From an uncultured Rhodospirillales bacterium (GTDB lineage: Bacteria; Pseudomonadota; Alphaproteobacteria; Acetobacterales; Acetobacteraceae), in the NCBI GenBank assembly GCA_903844785.1, contig CAIMVB010000138.1, positions 1 to 16,082 on the forward strand: 16,082 nt of DNA, written 5' to 3'. The translations under genes and the position numbers were made by a program. Every line of letters begins with the position of its first letter. The first letter of the stretch is position 1. Below are positions 6,355 to 14,824 of the stretch, in pieces. A model generated the notes under the pieces. It ran no database searches. It saw nothing but the letters and a program-made list of their open reading frames with translations, and was not told where the DNA came from.

Positions 6355-8286
6355 CTACCTCACCCTATTCGCCACCAGCTCATCCACCACCGCCGGATCG
6401 GCGAGTGTGCTGGTATCGCCCAGCCCATCCACCTCATTCGCGGCAATTTTGCGTAAGATACGGCGCATGATTTTGCCGGAACGGGTTTTCGGCAGGCCCG
6501 GCGCCCATTGAATGGCATCGGGCGTGGCGATGGGGCCGATTTCCTTCCGCACCCAGGCGACCAATTCCTTGCGGAGCACATCGGTCGCCTCCACGCCCGC
6601 CTTCAGCGTGACATAGGCGTAAATGCCCTGGCCCTTGATGTCATGCGGCATGCCAACCACGGCGGCTTCCGCAACCGCCGGGTTCGCCACCAGCGCGCTT
6701 TCAATCTCGGCCGTGCCCATGCGGTGGCCGGCCACGTTAATCACATCATCCACGCGGCCCGTGATCCAGTAATAGCCATCGGCATCACGCCGCGCGCCAT
6801 CGCCGGTGAAATACATGCCCTTGAAGGTGGAAAAATAGGTCTGCACGAAGCGTTCATGGTCGCCATAAACCGTGCGCATCTGCCCGGGCCAGCTATCCAG
6901 GATCACCAGGTTGCCCTCGGTCGCGCCATCCAGAAGCTTACCTTCACCATCCACCAAAGCGGGCATCACGCCTGGCAGCGGCAGCGTGGCGGAACCTGGC
7001 TTTTGCGCCACCGCACCCGGTAGGGGGGAGATCAGAATCCCGCCGGTTTCCGTCTGCCACCAGGTATCCACAATCGGGCAGCGGGAATCACCCACCACGC
7101 GATAATACCAAAGCCAGGCTTCGGGGTTGATCGGTTCACCCACGCTGCCCAGAATCCGCAGGCTCGATCGGTCATGCTTCTGCACGGGCGCTTCACCATC
7201 GCGCATCAAGGCGCGGATCGCGGTGGGCGCGGTGTAGAAGATATTCACCTTATGCTTCGCCACCACCTGCCAGAAACGCCCGGAATCCGGCCAGCTCGGC
7301 ACGCCTTCAAACATCAGCGTGGTGGCACCATTCGCCAGCGGACCATAGACAATATAGCTATGCCCGGTCACCCAGCCGACATCGGCGGTGCACCAATAAA
7401 TCTCGCCATCGCGGTAATCGAACACCTTTTCATGCGTGTAAGATGCCCAAACCATATAGCCGCCGGTGGTGTGCAAAACGCCCTTGGGCTTGCCCGTGCT
7501 GCCTGAGGTATAAAGGATGAAAAGCGGGTCTTCCGCGCCCATTGGCTCGGGCTCACAGGTCTCCGGCTGGCCGGCGGTGATTGCATCCCACCAATGATCG
7601 CGGCCGGACATCATCTCAACGCTGCCGCCGGTATTGCGCGCGACGATCACGTGCTTGATGGAAGAACAGCTTAGCAGCGCTTCATCCGCATTCACCTTCA
7701 GCGGCACGCGCCGGCCACCGCGGCGGCCTTCATCGGCGGTGATCAGCATGACGCATTCGGAATCCTGAATGCGGGACGCCAAGCTATCGGGCGAAAACCC
7801 ACCAAAGACGATGGAATGCACAGCGCCAACGCGGGCGCAGGCCAACATGGCAACCGCCGCTTCCACGATCATGGGTAGATAGATGCAAACGCGGTCGCCC
7901 TTCTTCACGCCAAGCTTGCGCATGGCATTGGCCAATTTGCAGACGCGCGCATGCAATTCGCGATAGGTCACCTTGGCATCGGCGGCGGGATCATCGCCTT
8001 CCCACAGGATCGCCACCTGATCACCGCGCGTCGCCAAATGCCGATCAAGGCAGGAGACGGAGGCATTCAGCACGCCATCTTCAAACCATTTGATCGAAAC
8101 ATTGCCGTTGACATCGGTGTTCTTGATCGTGGTCGGCGCCGGCTTCCAGGCAATGCGCTGGGCTTCTTCGCGCCAGAAGGCTTCGGGGTTCTTGGCCGCC
8201 GCGTCATACATGGCCGCACGCTGCGCTTCCGTCACGCGCGCCTTGGCGACGATTTCGGGTTTCAGCGCAATCAATTCATCAGCCAT
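6355..8286 (-). CDS. acs: Acetyl-CoA synthetase (AMP-forming)
   Basis: Activates acetate: acetate + ATP + CoA gives acetyl-CoA + AMP + PPi, via acetyl-AMP, in the cytoplasm. The 643-aa length matches the family (E. coli Acs has 652). Hallmarks of the ANL superfamily: the ATP-binding loop [11 protein letters not shown] (259-269), [10 protein letters not shown] (407-416) with the tryptophans that limit the acyl pocket to acetate, [10 protein letters not shown] followed by the hinge and [17 protein letters not shown], and the C-terminal [11 protein letters not shown] with K605, equivalent to the acetylation-controlled lysine K609 of the E. coli enzyme. The start at 8286 has GGGAGGA about 7 nt upstream. 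It is a stand-alone gene with its own downstream terminator. Activity is probably controlled after translation by acetylation and sirtuin deacetylation. Confidence 0.97.
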   Translation of the reverse strand: MADELIALKPEIVAKARVTEAQRAAMYDAAAKNPEAFWREEAQRIAWKPAPTTIKNTDVNGNVSIKWFEDGVLNASVSCLDRHLATRGDQVAILWEGDDPAADAKVTYRELHARVCKLANAMRKLGVKKGDRVCIYLPMIVEAAVAMLACARVGAVHSIVFGGFSPDSLASRIQDSECVMLITADEGRRGGRRVPLKVNADEALLSCSSIKHVIVARNTGGSVEMMSGRDHWWDAITAGQPETCEPEPMGAEDPLFILYTSGSTGKPKGVLHTTGGYMVWASYTHEKVFDYRDGEIYWCTADVGWVTGHSYIVYGPLANGATTLMFEGVPSWPDSGRFWQVVAKHKVNIFYTAPTAIRALMRDGEAPVQKHDRSSLRILGSVGEPINPEAWLWYYRVVGDSRCPIVDTWWQTETGGILISPLPGAVAQKPGSATLPLPGVMPALVDGEGKLLDGATEGNLVILDSWPGQMRTVYGDHERFVQTYFSTFKGMYFTGDGARRDADGYYWITGRVDDVINVAGHRMGTAEIESALVANPAVAEAAVVGMPHDIKGQGIYAYVTLKAGVEATDVLRKELVAWVRKEIGPIATPDAIQWAPGLPKTRSGKIMRRILRKIAANEVDGLGDTSTLADPAVVDELVANRVR

Positions 8287-8327
8287 GGCCGGGTCCTCCC
8301 CCTGTTTCGGTCTGCATATCGGGCGGA

Positions 8328-8356
8328 ATGTGCGTCCGGGATTTGCAGAACGTCAA
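8328..8356 (-). promoter_or_regulatory. Possible acs promoter
   Basis: On the minus strand TTGACG (five of six to the -35 consensus) is followed, after about 17 nt, by a weak -10 (GCACAT/CACATT). This is the only TTGAC-type hexamer in the acs upstream region, but the -10 match is poor. Confidence 0.25.
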
Positions 8357-8389
8357 TCTTTCGGGGCGGCATCAAGCCCTGAAAATGAC

Positions 8390-8414
8390 AAAACCCGCCC
8401 CGGGAAGGGGCGGG
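8390..8414 (-). terminator. Intrinsic terminator of the small exported protein gene
   Basis: Perfect 8-bp stem CCCGCCCC/GGGGCGGG with a 5-nt loop, followed on the minus strand by TTTTGTCATTTT. It sits about 55 nt past the stop of the gene at 8468-8710 and upstream of acs, so it isolates the two transcripts. Confidence 0.75.
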
Positions 8415-8467
8415 CCTGTAGCTCTCCGGCGGGCTGTGGCACTCTGCCCGCCGGTTTTGCCGTGGGT

Positions 8468-8710
8468 TTAGCGGGCGGCGCCGCCCGCAGGGGCTGCGGG
8501 TGTTGCCGCTCGGGCTGGGCCATTGCCCTGATGGCTACGCACCTGGCCGGTTGCGGCGGCATCACCGGGCTTGGCGGCGGCCGGCGCCTGAACGGCGGGG
8601 CGGCTGCCCTGGGCGGGGGTGGTGCTCGCTGCCCCCTGGGCGAAGGCCGCGCCGCTCAGCGCGAAAGCAAGGCCGGTGGCGAGAAGAGAAGTCCTGGTCA
8701 TGTAGCGCAT
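8468..8710 (-). CDS. Small exported Ala/Pro/Gly-rich protein (80 aa), unknown function
   Basis: I do not recognise a family. The protein starts with a convincing signal peptide (MRYMTRTSLLATGLAFALSG, then AAFAQ), with a likely signal peptidase I site at AFA-Q. The mature part of about 55 residues is low-complexity, rich in Ala, Pro, Gly, Gln and Ser, with a few arginines and no cysteine, so it is probably periplasmic and unstructured. The start is supported by AGGAGGA 4 nt upstream. Its own intrinsic terminator follows, so it appears to be a single-gene unit between acs and aroC. Real expression is likely given ribosome binding site, signal peptide and terminator. Function cannot be inferred. 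Confidence 0.7.
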   Translation of the reverse strand: MRYMTRTSLLATGLAFALSGAAFAQGAASTTPAQGSRPAVQAPAAAKPGDAAATGQVRSHQGNGPARAATPAAPAGGAAR

Positions 8711-8714
8711 CTTG

Positions 8715-8721
8715 TCCTCCT
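8715..8721 (-). promoter_or_regulatory. Ribosome binding site of the 80-aa protein
   Basis: AGGAGGA on the minus strand lies 4 nt before the ATG at 8710. This favours that start over the second in-frame ATG three codons later (8701). Confidence 0.65.
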
Positions 8722-8857
8722 ATGTTGAACTGTGCGCCAGGAGATATGACCCCGCCGGCAAGGCGGCCTTGCGACAAGCTCAAGGTATTTTCAGGACTTT
8801 TGCGGCGGCGCCGTGGCGGGCATGGCGCGATTGCGGCACGGATGCGCGGGAAAAACC

Positions 8858-9964
8858 TTAGTTTCGTGGCAAGCGCGCGGCACTCGGCGCATCCGGATTC
8901 TGCGCGCGGTGGCGTAGCAGGTGGTCCGCCAGCACCAGCGCCATCATGGCTTCGCCCACCGGCACGGCGCGGATGCCAACACAAGGGTCGTGGCGGCCCT
9001 TGGTGATGATCTCCACGTCTTGGCCGAAGCGATCCACCCCCAGCCGAGGTTCAAGAATGGAACTTGTGGGTTTGACGGCGAAGCGCGCCACAATCGGCTG
9101 GCCCGTGCTGATGCCACCCAGAATGCCGCCGGCATGATTGGCCTGGTAATCCACCAATCCGCCCGCACCCATGCGCATTTCATCCGCATTGGCCGTGCCG
9201 GTCAGGCTAGCGGCGGCGAAGCCATCGCCGATCTCAACGCCCTTGACGGCATTAATGCCCATCAGCGCGCTGGCCAAATCCGCATCCAGCTTGCTGTAGA
9301 TGGGGGCACCCAGGCCGGGGGGCACGCCTTCGGCCACAACCTCAATCACCGCACCCACTGAATTGCCGGATTTGCGCAGCCCCAGCAGCTGTTCTTCCCA
9401 GCGCGCGGCTGCGGCGCGGTCTGGGCAGAAGAAGTCGTTTTCATCCACCGCCGCCCAATCCCAGGCAGCCCGGTCCACCGCATCCCCGCCCATCGCCACC
9501 AAGGCACCACGAATACGCACGCCATCGCCCAGTACCTTGCGCGCAATGGCGCCGGCGGCAACGCGCATGGCGGTTTCCCGCGCGCTCGAACGCCCGCCGC
9601 CGCGATAATCGCGAATGCCGTATTTCAGCTCATAGGCAATATCGGCATGGCCGGGGCGGAAACGATCCTTGATTTCCCCGTAATCCTTGGAACGCTGATC
9701 GGTGTTTTCGATCATCAGCGAAATCGGCGTGCCGGTGGTCTGGCCTTCAAATACGCCGGACAGAATCCGCACCTGATCCGCTTCCTGGCGTTGCGTCACG
9801 AATTTGGATTGGCCAGGCCGGCGCCGGTCCAGAAAGGGCTGGATATCCGCTTCCGTAAGCCCAAGGCGCGGCGGCGCGCCATCCACCACGCAGCCAATCG
9901 CTGGCCCATGGCTTTCGCCCCAGGTGGTTACGCGGAAAAGATGGCCGAAGCTGTTATGCGACAT
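8858..9964 (-). CDS. aroC: Chorismate synthase
   Basis: Last step of the shikimate pathway: 5-enolpyruvylshikimate-3-phosphate to chorismate, needing reduced FMN. The 368-aa protein has the family signatures: GESHG (16-20), RPGHAD (103-108) and [11 protein letters not shown] (122-132), then the C-terminal [24 protein letters not shown] and [10 protein letters not shown]. Length and order are typical of bacterial AroC. It lies 62 nt downstream of fabI on the same strand and is probably co-transcribed. No good Shine-Dalgarno precedes the ATG; instead the leader can fold into a stem ending 2 nt before it (see 9967-10017). Nothing is missing or broken. Confidence 0.97.
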   Translation of the reverse strand: MSHNSFGHLFRVTTWGESHGPAIGCVVDGAPPRLGLTEADIQPFLDRRRPGQSKFVTQRQEADQVRILSGVFEGQTTGTPISLMIENTDQRSKDYGEIKDRFRPGHADIAYELKYGIRDYRGGGRSSARETAMRVAAGAIARKVLGDGVRIRGALVAMGGDAVDRAAWDWAAVDENDFFCPDRAAAARWEEQLLGLRKSGNSVGAVIEVVAEGVPPGLGAPIYSKLDADLASALMGINAVKGVEIGDGFAAASLTGTANADEMRMGAGGLVDYQANHAGGILGGISTGQPIVARFAVKPTSSILEPRLGVDRFGQDVEIITKGRHDPCVGIRAVPVGEAMMALVLADHLLRHRAQNPDAPSAARLPRN

Positions 9965-9966
9965 AA

Positions 9967-10017
9967 GGGCGGTCTATCCCGCACTCTGGCGCGGGACAAG
10001 CGCAGGGAAAACCGCCC
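9967..10017 (-). promoter_or_regulatory. Nested stem-loop leader between fabI and aroC
   Basis: On the minus strand, GGGCGGT (10017-10011) can pair with ACCGCCC (9973-9967). Inside, TCCCGC (9996-9991) and GCGGGA (9982-9977) form a second 6-bp stem with an 8-nt loop. The outer stem ends 2 nt before the aroC start codon and occupies the place of a ribosome binding site. It could modulate aroC translation or partly terminate or stabilise the fabI transcript. The pairing is directly visible; the function is inferred. Confidence 0.5.
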
Positions 10018-10026
10018 ATGCCACGT

Positions 10027-10863
10027 TCAAACCGTTGAAATATCCGGCGCATCCGGATTTTTCATGCCAACAATATGATAGCCGCTATCCACGTGATGCA
10101 CTTCGCCCGTGACACCGGCGGAAAGATCAGACAGCAAATAAAGCCCGGCGCCGCCCACTTCTTCGATCGTCACATTGCGCCGGAGCGGCGAATTATACTG
10201 GTTCCATTTCAGGATATAGCGGAAATCGCCAATCCCGCTGGCCGCCAGCGTTTTGATGGGCCCGGCGCTGATGGCATTCACGCGAATGCCGGCTTCACCC
10301 AAATCAGTTGCCATATAGCGCACACTGGCTTCCAGCGCGGCCTTGGCGACACCCATCACATTGTAATGCGGCGTGACACGTTCGGCGCCGAGATAGGAAA
10401 GCGTAAGCTGAGACCCGCCTGGCTTCATCAGCGCGGCGGCGCGGCGGCCAACGGCCACGAAGGAATAGCAGGAAATATCCATCGCTTGCAGGAAGGCATC
10501 GCGCGGCGTGTCCAGATAGCGCCCGCGCAAATACTGCTTATCGGCAAAGCCAATGGCATGCACCAGATAATCCAGCTTGCCCCAGGCCTTTTCCACCGCG
10601 CCAAAGGCCGCATCCATATCGGCATCATCGGCCACATCGCAGGGCACCACCAGGCTTGACCCCAGGCTTTCAGCAAGCGGGCGCACGCGCTTTTCAAGCG
10701 CTTCGCCCTGATAGGTGAAGGCAACCTCGCCCCCTTGCGCGGCAATCGCCTGTGCAATGCCCCACGCGATGGAACGGTCATTCGCGACGCCCATGATCAG
10801 GCCGCGCTTGCCGGCCATCAGGGTGCCTGTGGGGATGCTGGGTGCTGGATCGGCGTCGTTCAT
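10027..10863 (-). CDS. fabI: Enoyl-[acyl-carrier-protein] reductase (NADH)
   Basis: Reduces trans-2-enoyl-ACP in the last step of each fatty acid elongation cycle; cytoplasmic, tetrameric in known members. The 278-aa frame shows the FabI-type cofactor loop GVANDRSIAWGIA (25-37), DVADDADM, and the active site SYLGAE ... YNVMGVAK with Y157, Y167 and K174 at the spacing of E. coli Y146/Y156/K163. The ending VTGEVHHVDSGYHIVGM is diagnostic. Start choice: a GTG at 10908 would give 293 aa with a poorly spaced AGGGG, ATG 10863 gives 278 aa, and ATG 10818 (MAGKRGL) gives 263 aa, close to E. coli's 262. None has a strong Shine-Dalgarno; 10863 is chosen by likely similarity to alphaproteobacterial FabI. 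Divergent from pdxH and followed by aroC. Confidence 0.93.
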   Translation of the reverse strand: MNDADPAPSIPTGTLMAGKRGLIMGVANDRSIAWGIAQAIAAQGGEVAFTYQGEALEKRVRPLAESLGSSLVVPCDVADDADMDAAFGAVEKAWGKLDYLVHAIGFADKQYLRGRYLDTPRDAFLQAMDISCYSFVAVGRRAAALMKPGGSQLTLSYLGAERVTPHYNVMGVAKAALEASVRYMATDLGEAGIRVNAISAGPIKTLAASGIGDFRYILKWNQYNSPLRRNVTIEEVGGAGLYLLSDLSAGVTGEVHHVDSGYHIVGMKNPDAPDISTV

Positions 10864-10921
10864 GGGGTGATGGACTATCCGGCTGATGTCGTTTCCGCCC
10901 TCTGCCACGCCCCTGAATGCC

Positions 10922-10938
10922 GGGCAAGGGCCTTGCCC
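10922..10938. promoter_or_regulatory. Perfect 17-bp palindrome in the fabI/pdxH divergent intergenic region
   Basis: GGGCAAGG and CCTTGCCC form perfect 8-bp arms around a single central G. It lies about 59 bp before the fabI ATG at 10863 and 45 bp before the pdxH ATG, so it is well placed for an operator of a dimeric regulator acting on one or both genes. As RNA it would need a few unpaired loop bases; the tight centre favours a DNA site. No known regulator is assigned. Confidence 0.45.
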
Positions 10939-10970
10939 TTTCGCAAAGCGTCCCGATACAGGGCAGGATT

Positions 10971-10978
10971 AAGGAGAT
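10971..10978 (+). promoter_or_regulatory. Ribosome binding site setting the pdxH start
   Basis: AAGGAGAT lies 4 nt before the ATG at 10983. A longer frame opens at 10917, but its extra N-terminus crosses the palindrome and this ribosome binding site, so 10983 is the start. Confidence 0.8.
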
Positions 10979-10982
10979 CACC

Positions 10983-11579
10983 ATGGACGGCACCGTGACC
11001 ACCACCGAAGACCCCTACGCCCTGTTTCAGGATTGGATGGCGGACGCCACCAAAGGGGAAATCAATGATCCCAATGCGGTATGCCTTGCCACCGCCACGC
11101 CGGATGGCCGGCCTTCGGCCCGGATGGTGCTGCTGAAGGGCGTGGATGCGCGGGGTTTTGTTTTCTACACCAATCTGGAAAGCCGCAAGGGCGGGGAATT
11201 GGCCGCCAATCCTTTCGCCGCGCTGTGTTTTCACTGGAAAACATTGCAACGCAGCATTCGCGTGGAAGGGGCGGTGGAAGCGGTTTCGGAAGCTGAGGCG
11301 GATGCCTATTACGCCTCCCGCGCGCGCACCTCTCGCCTCGGGGCCTGGGCGTCCAAGCAATCCCGGCCGCTGGAAAGCCGCTTTGCGCTGGAAAAGGCGG
11401 TGGCGGAATATGGGCTGAAATACGCGGTGGGGGATATCCCGCGCCCGCCCTTCTGGTCCGGCTTTCGCGTATTGCCAGCGCGGATTGAATTCTGGCGCGA
11501 CATGCCCTTCCGCCTGCATGAACGGCGGGTATTTCACCGCGATGGCGCAGCTTGGCGGCTTGAGGCGCTTTATCCGTGA
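10983..11579 (+). CDS. pdxH: Pyridoxine/pyridoxamine 5'-phosphate oxidase
   Basis: FMN enzyme that oxidises pyridoxine or pyridoxamine 5'-phosphate to pyridoxal 5'-phosphate, in PLP synthesis and salvage. The 198-aa protein follows the family closely: [22 protein letters not shown] (about 43-64) and [19 protein letters not shown] in the FMN-binding part, [10 protein letters not shown], an [11 protein letters not shown] segment, and the C-terminal [11 protein letters not shown] ... IEFW ... RLHER. R177 and H179 correspond to the substrate-binding R197/H199 of the E. coli enzyme. It is slightly shorter at the N-terminus than the 218-aa E. coli protein. It has a strong Shine-Dalgarno, is divergent from fabI, and its TGA stop overlaps the GTG start of the next gene, so the two are co-translated. 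Confidence 0.96.
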   Translation: MDGTVTTTEDPYALFQDWMADATKGEINDPNAVCLATATPDGRPSARMVLLKGVDARGFVFYTNLESRKGGELAANPFAALCFHWKTLQRSIRVEGAVEAVSEAEADAYYASRARTSRLGAWASKQSRPLESRFALEKAVAEYGLKYAVGDIPRPPFWSGFRVLPARIEFWRDMPFRLHERRVFHRDGAAWRLEALYP

Positions 11580-13057
11580 CACAAGCGGGCGGCATTCCCT
11601 CCGCCCAGGCGGAGGTGGCCGCCTTTCTGGCCGGGCTTGCCGGCGCCGCACCGATTGAAACCCATATTTCGGCGATTTTTGTCGGGCGGGAGACCGCCTG
11701 GAAAATGAAAAAAGCCGTGGCGCTGGGCTTTCTGGATTTCAGCAGCCTGGAAGCACGCGGGCATTTCTGCCGGCGGGAATTGGAATTGAACCAACCCGCC
11801 GCCCCCGGCATTTACCGCGATGTAGTGGCCGTCACCCGCGCTCCCGATGGAAATTTGCAGCAAGGCGGCGTGGGTGAGGTGGTGGAATGGGTGCTGCGCA
11901 TGGCGCCCGTACCCGCGGGCGATTTCCTGGATAGGGTGGCGGCCTGCGGTGGCCTGGACGACAAGCTTCTGGATGCCATGGGCGATACGGTTTTCGCCCT
12001 GCATCAAGCGCCGCCGCCGGTGGCGGGGCTGGATGCGCCCGCCGCCATGGCTTCGGTGCTGGCTGGTAACCTGCGCGCCGCCCGCGCCGCAGGCCTGCCA
12101 GAGGCCGCGATTGCCCCGCTGGAAGCGGCGCTGCAGGCGGGTTTGGCGCGCCTGACACCCCTGCTCGCGGCGCGCGCTGCGGTGGGGCGCATCCGCCGCT
12201 GCCATGGCGATCTGCATCTGGGCAATCTATGCCTGTGGCAGGGCAAGCCCACGCCCTTTGATGCGCTGGAATTCGATGAAGCCCTGGCGCGGATTGATAC
12301 GGGCTATGATCTGGCCTTCCTGCTGATGGACCTTGACTTGCAGGCAGAGCGCGCAGCGGCGAACCGTGTGCTGAACCGCTATTTGGCGCGATCGGGCGAT
12401 TACGACTTGCTCGGCCCCTTGCCGCTATGGCTTGCCTTGCGCGCTTTGGTGCGCGCCCATGTCCAGGCGGCGCGCGGGCGGGATGGCGCGAAACTATTGC
12501 ACGCGGCCCAGGCCTATTTGGCGCCGGCGCCGCCGCTGCTGATCGCGGTGGGTGGGCTGCAAGGCACGGGCAAATCCACCCTGGCGCGCGGCTTGGCGCC
12601 CGCCCTTGGTGCTGCCCCGGGCGCCTTGCTGCTGCGATCTGATGAACTGCGCAAACGGCGTTTCGGCCTGGCGCCGGAAGCGCCCCTCCCGCCCGAGGCC
12701 TATGCCGAAGAAGTCAGCCGCGCGGTACATGAAGAATTATTCATAATTGCCGAGGCCGCGTTGCGCCAAGGCCATGCGGTGGCACTGGATGCGGTGTTTC
12801 TGGACCCAGATCATCGGCGCCATGCGGCGGAAATCGCGGCGCGGGCGGGCGTGCCTTTCCAGGGTTTTTGGCTTGAAGCGCCAATGGAAATCTTGAAATC
12901 CCGCATCCTGGCGCGGCGCGGCGATGCCTCGGACGCGACGATTGCGGTGCTGGAACGCGCCGCAAAGGCCGACCCGGGGCCGATTGATTGGATACGGCTG
13001 GATGCGGCGGGGGAGGCGCGGGCGGTGGCGCGCAAGGCCCTTGGCGTTACAGGCTGA
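11576..13057 (+). CDS. Bifunctional APH-like phosphotransferase / P-loop kinase fusion
   Basis: A 493-aa two-domain protein resembling the COG2187-COG0645 fusion family, with no established physiological substrate. The N-terminal half is an aminoglycoside-phosphotransferase/choline-kinase-like fold: the catalytic loop CHGDLHLGN (D212, N217) and the metal-binding FDALEFDE (D229/D233 region), followed by [15 protein letters not shown]. The C-terminal half is a P-loop kinase: Walker [10 protein letters not shown] (327-335, K333), then [11 protein letters not shown] and a lid-like [10 protein letters not shown]. The GTG start (11576) overlaps the pdxH stop in GTGA, so translation is coupled. No clear reason links it to PLP synthesis beyond the shared transcript. 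It is sometimes annotated as an AAA-family ATPase. True aminoglycoside resistance is unlikely. Confidence 0.88.
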   Translation: MTQAGGIPSAQAEVAAFLAGLAGAAPIETHISAIFVGRETAWKMKKAVALGFLDFSSLEARGHFCRRELELNQPAAPGIYRDVVAVTRAPDGNLQQGGVGEVVEWVLRMAPVPAGDFLDRVAACGGLDDKLLDAMGDTVFALHQAPPPVAGLDAPAAMASVLAGNLRAARAAGLPEAAIAPLEAALQAGLARLTPLLAARAAVGRIRRCHGDLHLGNLCLWQGKPTPFDALEFDEALARIDTGYDLAFLLMDLDLQAERAAANRVLNRYLARSGDYDLLGPLPLWLALRALVRAHVQAARGRDGAKLLHAAQAYLAPAPPLLIAVGGLQGTGKSTLARGLAPALGAAPGALLLRSDELRKRRFGLAPEAPLPPEAYAEEVSRAVHEELFIIAEAALRQGHAVALDAVFLDPDHRRHAAEIAARAGVPFQGFWLEAPMEILKSRILARRGDASDATIAVLERAAKADPGPIDWIRLDAAGEARAVARKALGVTG

Positions 13058-13070
13058 AATATGCGCTAAT
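13041..13070 (+). promoter_or_regulatory. Possible promoter of the universal stress protein gene
   Basis: TTGGCG and GCTAAT, separated by 18 nt, each match the sigma-70 hexamers at four of six positions. They lie at the end of the kinase gene and about 57 nt before the start at 13127. The match is weak and is the best seen in the 69-bp gap. Confidence 0.25.
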
Positions 13071-13112
13071 CCGCCCCATATCTGGGACGACGTAAAACAA
13101 AACCAAAACTTA

Positions 13113-13119
13113 GAGGAGG
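13113..13119 (+). promoter_or_regulatory. Ribosome binding site choosing the start at 13127
   Basis: GAGGAGG ends 1 nt before the ATG at 13121 but 7 nt before the in-frame ATG at 13127. The normal spacing makes 13127 (MAYRRLLLP) the likely start. Confidence 0.75.
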
Positions 13120-13126
13120 CATGGCT

Positions 13127-14005
13127 ATGGCCTATCGCCGTCTATTGCTGCCATTGACCGGTACGGCTGCGGGTGAATCCGCGCTGGGTACCGCACTGAT
13201 TGCCGCGCGCATCTGGGGTGCCCATGTCCATTGCCTGCATGTGCGGGTGGATGCGCGCGATGTTGCGCCCTTGGCCGGGGAAGGGCTTTCCGGCGCCATG
13301 ATTGAAGAAATGATGGCCGCGACCGAACGCGAAAGCGGCGAACGCGCGGACCGTGTGCGCGGCTTGTTTCAGAAATTCACTGCCAATCTGGGCGGTGTGA
13401 CACTGGCCGATAACCCCGATACCGCCGCGAAAACCGATGGGCCAACGCTGTCTTTCGAATCCATGGTGGGACGGGAAGAAGACATCGTTGCACAGCAATC
13501 CCGGCTTTATGATCTGGCCGTGGTGCCGCACCCAGAAGCCGGTGAGGATGTCTCCAGCAGCGATGCACTGCACGCCATTCTGTTCGATTCTGGCCGGCCC
13601 GTGCTGATCGCACCCCGCACGCCGCCAGCGGTGATTGGCACGCGCATTTGCATCGCCTGGAATGGCACGGCGGAAAGCGCGGCAGCGGTGGCGGCGGCCT
13701 TGCCTTGGCTGCATCAGGCTTCCGCCGTGCGGATCCTCTGCGCCGATGAATATCAGCGCCGCGGCCCGAAGGCCGAGGGCATTCAGGCCTATTTGCGCTG
13801 GCATGGCATTGATGCGGAATTGATGCCCTTCAAGCCGCAAACTCGCGATGTCGGTGCGGGGCTTTTGGGCGCGGTGCGTGATTTTGGCGCCGATATGCTT
13901 TCCATGGGTGCCTATAGCCATTCGCGCCTCAGGCAATTGATCCTGGGCGGTGTGACGCGGCATGTGTTGGAGAATGCGGAAATCCCCGTGCTGATGTGCC
14001 GCTGA
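13127..14005 (+). CDS. Universal stress protein with two tandem UspA domains
   Basis: Cytoplasmic stress-response protein of 292 aa. The first UspA-like domain begins YRRLLLPLTG and keeps the strand-helix start but has a degenerate end (DLAVVPHPEAGED...DALHAILFDSGRPVLIAP). The second begins TRICIAWNGTAESAAAV and ends with MGAYSHSRLRQLILGGVTRHVL (about 260-281), resembling the G-2x-G-9x-G(S/T) ATP-binding motif of UspFG-type proteins but with A/S changes, then ENAEIPVLMCR. Tandem Usp proteins of about 280-300 aa are common in alphaproteobacteria. It follows the kinase gene by 69 bp and may have its own promoter. Whether it binds ATP is uncertain, given the altered motif. Confidence 0.9.
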   Translation: MAYRRLLLPLTGTAAGESALGTALIAARIWGAHVHCLHVRVDARDVAPLAGEGLSGAMIEEMMAATERESGERADRVRGLFQKFTANLGGVTLADNPDTAAKTDGPTLSFESMVGREEDIVAQQSRLYDLAVVPHPEAGEDVSSSDALHAILFDSGRPVLIAPRTPPAVIGTRICIAWNGTAESAAAVAAALPWLHQASAVRILCADEYQRRGPKAEGIQAYLRWHGIDAELMPFKPQTRDVGAGLLGAVRDFGADMLSMGAYSHSRLRQLILGGVTRHVLENAEIPVLMCR

Positions 14006-14033
14006 ACCTGTTCAGCGCATGACAGTGTTGCGC

Positions 14034-14052
14034 GGGCGGTATGGCGCCGCCC
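14034..14052 (+). terminator. G+C-rich hairpin after the universal stress protein gene
   Basis: GGGCGG and CCGCCC pair around a 7-nt loop 29 nt after the stop codon. No T-run follows, so it may stabilise the 3' end rather than terminate by the intrinsic route. Confidence 0.3.
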
Positions 14053-14107
14053 GCCGCGCGCCCCTATCTGTCTTCGAGAAGGCCACAAGCGGCCACACGG
14101 AAGACCC

Positions 14108-14818
14108 ATGATTGAACATCGCCCCTTCATTGGCCTGGGCAAGGCGAATTACGGCTGGCTGAACGCCAATTATCATTTCTCCTTCGGGCAATACCGTGAT
14201 GCGGGCCGCATGAATTGGGGCCGCTTGCGCGTGTGGAATGATGATGAAATCGCGCCCGGTATGGGCTTTGACCCGCACCCGCATCGCGACATGGAAATCA
14301 TCACCTATGTCCGCCAAGGGGCCATTACCCATAAGGACAGCATGGGCAATGAAGGCCGCACCGAAGCTGGCGATGTGCAGGTCATGAGTGCCGGCACCGG
14401 TGTGGTGCATGCCGAATATAATCTGGAACCAGGTGTGACCACGCTGTTTCAGATTTGGATCATGCCGGACCGCACCGGCCTGCCGCCTTCCTGGGGGGCC
14501 AAGAAATTCCCCAAGGAAAAGCGCGACGCGGCGTTTGAGGTTTTAGCCTCTGGCCGGGCTGCCGATGCAGAATCCGGCGTGCTGCCGATCAATGTGGATG
14601 GCGCGGTGATGGCGGCGACGCTCGGCAAAGGGCAAAGCCTGACGCAGAAGCTAGCCGAGGGCCGCGCCGCCTATCTGGTGCTGGCGCGCGGTGCGGTGGA
14701 AGTGAATGGTGTTGCTGCCAGCGCACGCGATGGGCTTGCCATTCGCGCCGAGCCCGCCATCACCATCACCGCAAGCGAAGATGCTGAATTGGTGATGGTG
14801 GAAGTGGCGGATAGCTAA
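14108..14818 (+). CDS. Pirin family protein (YhhW-type bicupin)
   Basis: A 236-aa two-cupin metalloprotein. The N-terminal cupin holds the full metal site H57, H59 (FDPHPHRD), H101 and E103 (GVVHAEYN), at the same positions reported for E. coli YhhW, a protein with quercetin 2,3-dioxygenase activity in vitro. The C-terminal cupin (from about 150) lacks metal ligands, as usual. The start MIEHRPFIGLG is typical, with a modest GGAAGA upstream. Its physiological role in bacteria is unsettled: redox sensing, flavonoid oxidation and enzyme modulation are all reported for the family. It lies about 100 bp after the stress protein gene and convergent with the TRAP permease gene, with only 6 nt between the stops. 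Confidence 0.93.
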   Translation: MIEHRPFIGLGKANYGWLNANYHFSFGQYRDAGRMNWGRLRVWNDDEIAPGMGFDPHPHRDMEIITYVRQGAITHKDSMGNEGRTEAGDVQVMSAGTGVVHAEYNLEPGVTTLFQIWIMPDRTGLPPSWGAKKFPKEKRDAAFEVLASGRAADAESGVLPINVDGAVMAATLGKGQSLTQKLAEGRAAYLVLARGAVEVNGVAASARDGLAIRAEPAITITASEDAELVMVEVADS

Positions 14819-14824
14819 AACATT

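Noticed and set aside
10917..10982. Upstream extension of pdxH to 10917.
   Set aside because: It would translate the palindrome and the strong ribosome binding site; pdxH similarity begins after 10983.
11576..13057. Reading the APH-like domain as an aminoglycoside resistance gene.
   Set aside because: The fusion with a P-loop kinase and overlap with pdxH fit a chromosomal family of unknown function and not a resistance determinant.
13142..13963. Long minus-strand frame (273 codons) opposite the universal stress protein gene.
   Set aside because: No recognisable domain, composition of an antisense shadow, and the plus-strand frame has clear Usp motifs and a ribosome binding site.
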